Shown here one piece after another: positions 57,871 through 64,000 of a DNA stretch of 64,000 nt. The first letter of the stretch is position 1; every line of letters begins with the position of its first letter. The notes below the pieces were generated by a model that worked only from the letters and a program-made list of their open reading frames with translations, ran no database searches and was not told the DNA's origin. The translations under genes and the position numbers were made by a program. This stretch comes from Haemophilus parainfluenzae (GTDB lineage Bacteria > Pseudomonadota > Gammaproteobacteria > Enterobacterales > Pasteurellaceae), in the NCBI RefSeq assembly GCF_036288925.1, contig NZ_CP127167.1:992001-1056000 (forward strand). Reading direction: 5' to 3'.

Positions 57871-58590
57871 ATGAAAGAACTTGATAACAATAATATTCCC
57901 GAACACGTTGCCATCATAATGGATGGTAATGGGCGTTGGGCGAAGCAACAAAATAAGCTGCGTATTTTTGGCCATACAAATGGGGTGGCAGCCGTGCGCC
58001 GTGCGGTGAGCTATGCACGACAAACGGGTGTTAAATTTTTGACATTATATGCGTTTAGCAGCGAAAACTGGAATCGTCCTGAGCAAGAAGTGAGCGCTTT
58101 AATGACGCTCTTTATGCAAGCGCTTGATCGAGAAGTCAAAAAATTACACAAAAATAATATTCGTTTAAAGATTATCGGTGATGTTTCTCGTTTTAGTGAA
58201 AAATTGCAAGAGAAGATCGCAAAAGCAGAAAAGTTAACGGAAAATAATACCGCACTGACTTTAAATATTGCAGCTAATTACGGTGGTTGTTGGGATATTG
58301 TTCAAGCGACTCAACAATTAGCTGAAAAAGTAAAAAATAATGAGATTTCGGTGAGTGATATTAATGAATCACTTTTCCAGCAACATTTAGTCACACAAGA
58401 TGAGCCGCCGGTCGATTTATTAATTCGGACGAGCGGTGAACAACGTATTAGCAATTTCTTGCTTTGGCAAATTGCGTATGCGGAATTGTGTTTTTTAGAT
58501 GTGCTTTGGCCGGATTTTAATGAAAAAGATTTTAATCAGGCAATTGCCTGCTATCAACAACGTCATCGCCGTTTTGGCGCGACAGAATAA
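57871..58590 (+). CDS. uppS: Undecaprenyl diphosphate synthase
   Basis: This 239-residue cis-prenyltransferase makes the C55 lipid carrier for cell wall and LPS synthesis. The N-terminal [15 protein letters not shown] holds the catalytic aspartate; [13 protein letters not shown] and [18 protein letters not shown] are the other conserved blocks. It begins 40 bp after dxr and ends 12 bp before cdsA, so the three are probably co-transcribed. The dxr product feeds its substrate. Confidence 0.97.
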   Translation: MKELDNNNIPEHVAIIMDGNGRWAKQQNKLRIFGHTNGVAAVRRAVSYARQTGVKFLTLYAFSSENWNRPEQEVSALMTLFMQALDREVKKLHKNNIRLKIIGDVSRFSEKLQEKIAKAEKLTENNTALTLNIAANYGGCWDIVQATQQLAEKVKNNEISVSDINESLFQQHLVTQDEPPVDLLIRTSGEQRISNFLLWQIAYAELCFLDVLWPDFNEKDFNQAIACYQQRHRRFGATE

Positions 58591-58601
58591 GCGGAGAACT
58601 T

Positions 58602-59468
58602 ATGCTTAAAGAACGTGTATTATCAGCCATTGTGTTGATTGCTTTGGTATTATGTGCCTTGTTCTTATTTACCCCATTTTATTTTGCCCTAGCCTTAGGC
58701 TTTGTGGCGACGCTTGGTATTTGGGAGTGGGCCCAATTTGCTCGTTTTAAAAATCCTTTAGTACGCCTTTGTATTGCGGCATTTTTAGGCGCATTTATCT
58801 TTCTCTGGCTTTATAACGAGGGTAGTTATTTAGATGCAGGTCGAGTGTTTGAAAACTACTTGCCGCTTTTATTGCTAAATTCTGTCGGTTGGTGGGCACT
58901 GGCATTAGTGTTAGTGATGACTTATCCAAGCTCTGCGAAGTTTTGGGGCAAAAATATCCCTTTACAAGTGTTGTTTGCGTTTTCTACGTTGATTCCTTTT
59001 GTTGCCGCCGTCTTACGTTTACGTTTAGATAATTATACTGCTGATCCTCATCATGGTTTATTCTTATTGCTTTATGTGTTTGTACTGGTATGGGCAGCGG
59101 ACTCTGGTGCCTATTTCGCGGGACGAGCTTTTGGTAAGCACAAACTTGCACCTAAAGTATCACCGGGAAAAACATGGCAAGGCGTATTTGGTGGCATGAT
59201 CACCGCAGCGGTATTGGCATTTGTGTTTATCCATTTCTCAGGTGAAACCTTATTAGGTAGTCGTGCAATGAGTGGTTTTATTGTGCTTTCTGTGGCAACA
59301 GTGGCTATTTCTGTATTGGGTGACTTAGCCGAAAGTATGTTTAAACGTGAATCAGGCATTAAAGACAGTAGTCAATTAATTCCAGGCCATGGCGGTATTT
59401 TAGATCGAATTGATAGCTTAACGGCAGCAGTGCCATTCTTCACCTACTTCTATTTCTTTGTGTTATAG
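58602..59468 (+). CDS. cdsA: Phosphatidate cytidylyltransferase
   Basis: This 288-residue membrane enzyme makes CDP-diacylglycerol, the precursor for PssA in this same window. About eight helices; WAADSGAYFAGRAFGKHKL and the closing signature SxLGDLAESMFKR-x-KD-type block at VLGDLAESMFKRESGIKDSS are clear. GCGGAGAACTT precedes the ATG. It begins 12 bp after uppS and ends 9 bp before rseP. Confidence 0.96.
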   Translation: MLKERVLSAIVLIALVLCALFLFTPFYFALALGFVATLGIWEWAQFARFKNPLVRLCIAAFLGAFIFLWLYNEGSYLDAGRVFENYLPLLLLNSVGWWALALVLVMTYPSSAKFWGKNIPLQVLFAFSTLIPFVAAVLRLRLDNYTADPHHGLFLLLYVFVLVWAADSGAYFAGRAFGKHKLAPKVSPGKTWQGVFGGMITAAVLAFVFIHFSGETLLGSRAMSGFIVLSVATVAISVLGDLAESMFKRESGIKDSSQLIPGHGGILDRIDSLTAAVPFFTYFYFFVL

Positions 59469-59476
59469 GATCGAAC

Positions 59477-60808
59477 ATGTCGTTTTTGTGGTCGCTTGGC
59501 TCATTTATTGTTGCAATTGCCGTACTGGTTGCTGTACATGAATACGGTCACTTTTGGGCCGCAAGAAAGTGCGGTATTAAAGTTCATCGTTTTTCCATTG
59601 GCTTTGGTAAAGTAATTTGGCAACGTACAGATAAATTGGGCACAGAGTTTGCGATTTCAGCCATTCCGCTTGGCGGTTATGTAAAAATGCTTGACGGGCG
59701 AAATGAAGCAGTTCCCGCAGAATTAAAATCGCAGGCATTTGAAAGTAAATCTGTTGCGCAACGTGCTTTTGTGATTGCTGCAGGCCCCCTTGCTAATTTT
59801 ATTTTTGCAATTTTGGCATATTGGGTAATTTATTCCGTTGGGATTCCGAGTGTTAAACCGGTCATTGAAAATATCACGCTAAATTCTCCGGCGGCGATGG
59901 CTCAAATTGAACCGAATAGCCAGATTTTGGCCATTGATGGGAAGAATACCCCCGATTGGGAAACCATTAATTTATTGCTCACTGATAAGTTAGGTTCTGA
60001 TTCGGTTGGACTCACATTAACGCCTTTTGGTGAAGACCAACCTTATCAACGAACCATTAATCTGCAAAATTGGACATTTGAACCAGATAAAGAAACAGCA
60101 TTTGAAACATTAGGGATTAATCCCGTTTCAAGTAAAGTGGAGATGACATTATCAAAAGTGGTGGAAAACTCTCCAGCAGAAAAAGCGGGCTTATTGATTG
60201 GCGATAAAATTTTAGCAGAAAATTCGACCGCACTTGATTGGAAAGCTTTTGTCGCACTGGTACAACAAGGTCAGTCGTTCACAATTAAGGTTGAACGTAA
60301 TCAAGAAATTTTTGCCAAAACCTTGCGACCAGAAAAAAATCAAGATGGTAAATGGTTTGTAGGGGTAAGTCCGACGTTCTTAAAAGTTGGCGAACAGTAT
60401 CGAACTGAACTAAAATATGGTATTCTTGATGCCTTAAAGAAAGGCATAGAAAAGACAGGTCAAATTTCTTGGTTTATTGTGAAGGCAATCGGGAAATTAT
60501 TTAGTGGAGAGCTTTCATTTTCCAGTTTGGCGGGGCCAATTTCAATTGCACAAGGTGCAGGCGCATCTTCTAACGCAGGTGTGATTTATTTCTTAAGTTT
60601 TCTTGCGTTGATTAGTGTGAATTTAGGCATAATGAATTTATTTCCGTTGCCAGTTTTAGATGGTGGACATCTCGTATTTTTGGCGGCGGAAGCTATCAAA
60701 GGAAAACCTGTTTCAGAACGGGGACAAAATTTAAGTTATCGTATAGGGCTGATACTCTTGTTAATTCAAACAATGGTTGTGCTTTTTAATGATTTCTTAC
60801 GTTTATAA
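59477..60808 (+). CDS. rseP: Site-2 intramembrane protease RseP
   Basis: This 443-residue zinc protease cuts RseA in the sigma-E response. The HEYGH motif (H21, E22, H25) lies in the first membrane helix; the third metal ligand is in [13 protein letters not shown] near the C-terminus. Two PDZ domains lie between (~125-305). It is placed directly upstream of bamA, as is usual. The neighbouring skp has a sigma-E-like promoter, so the operon both triggers and answers envelope stress. Confidence 0.96.
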   Translation: MSFLWSLGSFIVAIAVLVAVHEYGHFWAARKCGIKVHRFSIGFGKVIWQRTDKLGTEFAISAIPLGGYVKMLDGRNEAVPAELKSQAFESKSVAQRAFVIAAGPLANFIFAILAYWVIYSVGIPSVKPVIENITLNSPAAMAQIEPNSQILAIDGKNTPDWETINLLLTDKLGSDSVGLTLTPFGEDQPYQRTINLQNWTFEPDKETAFETLGINPVSSKVEMTLSKVVENSPAEKAGLLIGDKILAENSTALDWKAFVALVQQGQSFTIKVERNQEIFAKTLRPEKNQDGKWFVGVSPTFLKVGEQYRTELKYGILDALKKGIEKTGQISWFIVKAIGKLFSGELSFSSLAGPISIAQGAGASSNAGVIYFLSFLALISVNLGIMNLFPLPVLDGGHLVFLAAEAIKGKPVSERGQNLSYRIGLILLLIQTMVVLFNDFLRL

Positions 60809-60833
60809 CTATTATTTTTATAGGATAAAGTCG

Positions 60834-63221
60834 ATGAAAAAACTTCTAATCGCAAGTTTATTATTCGGTACTACAACGAGTGTATTTGCGACACCATTTG
60901 TAGCGAAAGACATTCGTATTGATGGCGTTCAAGGAGACTTAGAACAGCAAATTTTAGCAAGTCTTCCCGTTCGTAGCGGTCAGCGTGTAACGGATCAAGA
61001 TGTGGCTAATATTGTACGTTCATTGTTCATCAGTGGGCAGTTTGATGATGTTAAAGCTTTCCAAGATGGTGATGATTTAGTTGTAAGCGTTATTGCTAAG
61101 CCTATTATTTCTGAAGTACATATTAAAGGTAATTCAGTTGTTCCAACTGAAGCGTTAAAACAAAATCTTGATGCGAATGGTTTTAAAAGTGGTGATGTAC
61201 TAAATCGAGCAAAATTAGAAGAGTTTGCGAAAACCTTAAGAGAACATTATAAGAGTGTAGGTCGTTATAATGCGAAAGTTGAACCTATTGTGACAACTTT
61301 GCCAAATAACCGTGCAGAAATTACCCTTCAAATTGATGAGGATGATACAGCAAAACTTCACTCTGTTACTTTTAATGGAAATGAGGCCATTTCAAGTAGT
61401 AAGTTACAGGAGCAAATGGAGCTCCAACCAGATGCTTGGTGGAAGCTTTGGGGTAATAAGTTTGATGGTTCTCAGTTTGATAAAGATATTCAAGCTATCC
61501 AAGACTACTACCAAAATAATGGTTATGCCAAAGCCAGAGTGACAAAAACAGATGTTCAATTAAATGAAGAACATACAAAAGCAGATGTGACTATTGATGT
61601 AAGTGAAGGTGAAAAATACAATTTAAGTTCTGCTCGTATTGTCGGTAACTTAGGTGGTATGGCTGATGAATTACAACCATTATTAGGTCAACTTCACTTA
61701 AACGATACATTCAGTCGTGCGGATGTGCAAAATGTAGAAAGCTTAATTAAAGATAAATTAGGTGAACGTGGTTACGGTAGTGCAACAGTGAATACTGTAC
61801 CAACTTTTGATGATGCAAATAAAACATTAGCATTAACCTTTGTCGTTGATGCAGGACGTCGTTTATCTGTACGTCAAGTTCGTTTTGAAGGTAATACGGT
61901 TTCTGCAGATAGCACATTGCGTCAAGAAATGCGTCAGCAAGAAGGGAGTTGGTATAACTCACAATTAGTTGAGTTAGGTAAAGTACGTTTAGATAGAACA
62001 GGTTTCTTTGAGAGCGTAGAAAATCGTATTGAACCCATTCCTGGTTCTAACGATGAAGTAGATGTCGTATATAAAGTAAGAGAACGTAATACTGGTAGTA
62101 TTAACTTTGGTATCGGTTATGGTACAGAGAGTGGTATCAGCTATCAAGCAAGTGTGAAACAAGATAACTTCTTGGGAACTGGTGCTGCGGTAAGTTTAGC
62201 TGGTACACGTAATGACTATGGTACAAGTGTAAACTTGGGTTATACAGAACCATACTTTACTAAAGATGGGGTAAGTTTAGGTGGAAACGTATTCTATGAA
62301 ACTTATGATAACTCGAAAAGTGATACTTCATCAACCTATAAACGTACAACTTACGGTGGTAATGTCACATTAGGATTCCCAGTTAATGAGAACAACTCAT
62401 ATTATTTGGGATTAGGTTACGCCTATAATAAGATCAGTAATTTTGCTACTGAATACAATCGTAACCTATATATGAAGTCTATGAATTTAGATGGTAACTC
62501 AATTAAAACCAACGATTTTGATGTTTCATTCGGGTGGAATTATAACAGCTTAAATCGGGGCTATTTACCAACTAAAGGGGTGAAGGCAAGTATTGGTGGA
62601 CGCATTACCGTTCCTGGTTCGGATAATAAGTATTACAAGTTAAGTGCAGATATTCAAGGATATTATCCATTAGATCGTCAGCACCTTTGGGTATTATCAG
62701 GTAAAGCAAGTGCGGCTTATGCTAATGGTTTGAGTAATAAGCGAGTACCTTTTTACCAGTTGTATAGTGCCGGTGGAATTGGATCACTACGAGGTTTTTC
62801 ATATGGAGCAGTTGGCCCAAATGCGATATATTGGCAAAAAGATAGTTATGGTAACCAAGGTTGGGTTTCAAGTACTGATGTAATTGGTGGTAATGCGATG
62901 ACTACGGCGAGTGTCGAGTTAATTATTCCAACTCCTTTTGTGTCAGATAAAAATCAGAATAATGTGAGAACTTCATTATTTGTTGATGCAGCAAGTGTAT
63001 GGAATACAAAATGGAAATCTGATAGGGAAGGGCTTCCATCAGCCCTTCTTACAAACTTACCCGATTATGGTAAGTTTGGTCGAGTCCGTGCATCTGCTGG
63101 GGTCGGTTTTCAGTGGCAATCTCCGATTGGACCGTTGATTTTCTCTTATGCAAAACCAATCAAAAAATATGAGAATGATGATGTAGAACAATTCCAATTC
63201 AGTATTGGTGGTGCATTTTAA
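60834..63221 (+). CDS. bamA: Outer membrane protein assembly factor BamA (D15/Oma87)
   Basis: This 795-residue protein folds and inserts outer-membrane proteins. A signal peptide ([19 protein letters not shown]) is followed by five POTRA domains (~20-420) and a 16-strand barrel that ends with an aromatic residue (FSIGGAF). The barrel includes SLRGF in the lid/L6 region ([17 protein letters not shown]-type motif). The start at 60834 is used because it begins the signal peptide; the frame extends back into rseP. Known as the D15 antigen in Haemophilus. Confidence 0.97.
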   Translation: MKKLLIASLLFGTTTSVFATPFVAKDIRIDGVQGDLEQQILASLPVRSGQRVTDQDVANIVRSLFISGQFDDVKAFQDGDDLVVSVIAKPIISEVHIKGNSVVPTEALKQNLDANGFKSGDVLNRAKLEEFAKTLREHYKSVGRYNAKVEPIVTTLPNNRAEITLQIDEDDTAKLHSVTFNGNEAISSSKLQEQMELQPDAWWKLWGNKFDGSQFDKDIQAIQDYYQNNGYAKARVTKTDVQLNEEHTKADVTIDVSEGEKYNLSSARIVGNLGGMADELQPLLGQLHLNDTFSRADVQNVESLIKDKLGERGYGSATVNTVPTFDDANKTLALTFVVDAGRRLSVRQVRFEGNTVSADSTLRQEMRQQEGSWYNSQLVELGKVRLDRTGFFESVENRIEPIPGSNDEVDVVYKVRERNTGSINFGIGYGTESGISYQASVKQDNFLGTGAAVSLAGTRNDYGTSVNLGYTEPYFTKDGVSLGGNVFYETYDNSKSDTSSTYKRTTYGGNVTLGFPVNENNSYYLGLGYAYNKISNFATEYNRNLYMKSMNLDGNSIKTNDFDVSFGWNYNSLNRGYLPTKGVKASIGGRITVPGSDNKYYKLSADIQGYYPLDRQHLWVLSGKASAAYANGLSNKRVPFYQLYSAGGIGSLRGFSYGAVGPNAIYWQKDSYGNQGWVSSTDVIGGNAMTTASVELIIPTPFVSDKNQNNVRTSLFVDAASVWNTKWKSDREGLPSALLTNLPDYGKFGRVRASAGVGFQWQSPIGPLIFSYAKPIKKYENDDVEQFQFSIGGAF

Positions 63222-63226
63222 AGGTT

Positions 63227-63253
63227 GAACTTTAGTGTATTATTTAAGTCAAA
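63227..63253 (+). promoter_or_regulatory. Sigma-E-like promoter upstream of skp
   Basis: GAACTT (63227-63232) and GTCAAA (63248-63253) are 15 bp apart, close to the sigma-E consensus (GGAACTT-N15/16-GTCAAA). It starts 6 bp after the bamA stop. In E. coli skp is sigma-E controlled from a similar place. Confidence 0.65.
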
Positions 63254-63261
63254 ATTTTTTT

Positions 63262-63287
63262 CTGTGTCAGCATATTAGCTGATACAG
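63262..63287 (+). promoter_or_regulatory. Hairpin in the skp leader
   Basis: CTGTGTCAGC-ATATTA-GCTGATACAG forms a 10-bp stem with one G-U pair and no T run after it. It sits just after the sigma-E-like promoter and could act in message stability or partial termination. Confidence 0.5.
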
Positions 63288-63322
63288 AAAAGTTTATTAA
63301 ACTCATTTAAGGATATTAAAAT

Positions 63323-63931
63323 ATGAAAAACGTAGTAAAAGTAACAGCGTTATCTGTAGGTCTTGCGTTGGCATCCGGTTTTGCCGCTGCAGATGAAAAT
63401 ATTGCATTCATTAATGCTGGCTACTTATTCCAAAATCATCCGGATCGCCAGGCTGTTGCAGACAAGTTAGATGCAGAATTTAAGCCAAAAGCCGATAAAC
63501 TTGCAGCAAGCAAAAAAGAAATTGATGAGAAAATCGTAGCATCGCGTAAAAAAGTAGAAGCTAAAATTGCCTCTTTACAAAAAGATGCACCTCGTTTACG
63601 TCAAGCTGAAATTCAAAAACGCCAAGATGAAATTACTAAATTTGGTTCAGATGAAGAAGTTAAGCTAAATAAATTGATGGAAGAGCAAGATAAAAAAGTA
63701 GCAGAATTCCAAGAGCAAAATGAAAAACGTCAAGCAGAAGAGCGTGCTAAATTATTAGAAAGTATCCAAGTTGCAACTAATGATTTAGCTAAAACAAAAG
63801 GTTATACTTATGTTTTAGATGCTAATTCTGTTGTGTTTGCGGTAGATGGTAAAGATATTACTGAAGAAGTATTAAAATCTATTCCTGCAACTGAAAAAGC
63901 AGCTCCAGCAAAAACTGAAGAGAAAAAATAA
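63323..63931 (+). CDS. skp: Periplasmic chaperone Skp (OmpH)
   Basis: This 202-residue chaperone carries outer-membrane proteins across the periplasm to BamA. The signal peptide MKNVVKVTALSVGLALASGF is cut around AAA-DENIA. The mature part has the small core IAFINAGYLFQNHPDR, then long Lys/Glu-rich helices (~50-150) that form the tentacles. The C-terminal end EKAAPAKTEEKK is longer than in E. coli Skp (~161 residues), a low-complexity tail. It precedes lpxD by 12 bp. Confidence 0.95.
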   Translation: MKNVVKVTALSVGLALASGFAAADENIAFINAGYLFQNHPDRQAVADKLDAEFKPKADKLAASKKEIDEKIVASRKKVEAKIASLQKDAPRLRQAEIQKRQDEITKFGSDEEVKLNKLMEEQDKKVAEFQEQNEKRQAEERAKLLESIQVATNDLAKTKGYTYVLDANSVVFAVDGKDITEEVLKSIPATEKAAPAKTEEKK

Positions 63932-63943
63932 TAGGTTCTCATA

Positions 63944-64000
63944 ATGCAAAAATCCTATTCTTTACAGGAATTAGCAATAAAGGTCGGCGGTACTCTTCGC
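63944..64000 (+). CDS. lpxD: UDP-3-O-acylglucosamine N-acyltransferase (start only)
   Basis: Only 19 codons are visible, reading MQKSYSLQELAIKVGGTLR, a good match to the N-terminal domain of LpxD (lipid A synthesis). The gene follows skp, as in the conserved bamA-skp-lpxD order. The rest lies outside the window. Confidence 0.8.
   Translation, partial: MQKSYSLQELAIKVGGTLR

Noticed and set aside
61747-61962. Minus-strand frame inside bamA
   Set aside because: Shadow frame of a highly conserved gene with no independent evidence.

Overview
This is a Pasteurellaceae chromosome, most likely a Haemophilus of the H. parainfluenzae/H. influenzae type. The main evidence is the very high density of the Haemophilus DNA uptake sequence (USS; core AAGTGCGGT and its complement), both inside genes and as inverted pairs acting as terminators. 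Supporting evidence is the gene neighbourhoods pfkA-lipoprotein-yaaA-dprA-leuABCD, ftsN-priA-trmB-yggL-napFDAGHBC and pyrH/frr/dxr/uppS/cdsA/rseP/bamA/skp/lpxD. A sucrose-type PTS permease points towards a sucrose-fermenting species such as H. parainfluenzae (inference).

Left edge (1-5372): the end of an integrated element, all genes on the minus strand. In transcription order it carries HK97-type major capsid, prohead protease, portal, two head-tail connector proteins, HNH nuclease, P27-type small terminase and the start of the large terminase. No tail gene is visible. The ~590 bp between the capsid gene and the host PTS gene hold five copies of GGTGAAGACT (an iteron-like origin), paired GTAACAC sites, a CCA-ended tRNA-like 3' fragment and a terminator. 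Together this looks like the boundary of a capsid-forming phage satellite (cf-PICI-like) rather than a complete prophage.

5467-18256: a sucrose-type PTS IIBC permease, a small lipoprotein, an AT-rich, USS-free OLD-like ATPase/TOPRIM nuclease that looks acquired (possible phage defence), metH, and the leucine operon leuABCD. The operon has an attenuator with a 19-codon leader peptide rich in leucine (leuL), plus dispersed repeats between leuA/leuB and leuB/leuC.

18692-30380: dprA with a competence (CRP-S) site, yaaA, a lipoprotein gene, pfkA, a UhpC-like sugar-phosphate transporter, folA and proB (divergent), ftsN, priA, trmB and yggL. 30486-36958: the periplasmic nitrate reductase operon napFDAGHBC behind an FNR-like site.

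37010-51510: bifunctional glutathionylspermidine enzyme, a YfiF-type RNA methyltransferase, pssA and psd (phosphatidylethanolamine synthesis), an FKBP isomerase, an AcrRAB-type RND efflux operon with a TetR operator, a LoiP-like lipoprotein protease, a tyrosine-type permease and a SAM methyltransferase. 51596-64000: rpsB (with a structured leader)-tsf, a phosphoethanolamine transferase, then the growth and envelope cluster pyrH, frr, dxr, uppS, cdsA, rseP, bamA, skp and the start of lpxD. A sigma-E-like promoter lies just before skp.

The two parts most worth follow-up are the satellite boundary at the left edge and the isolated OLD-like gene at 7663-9333.
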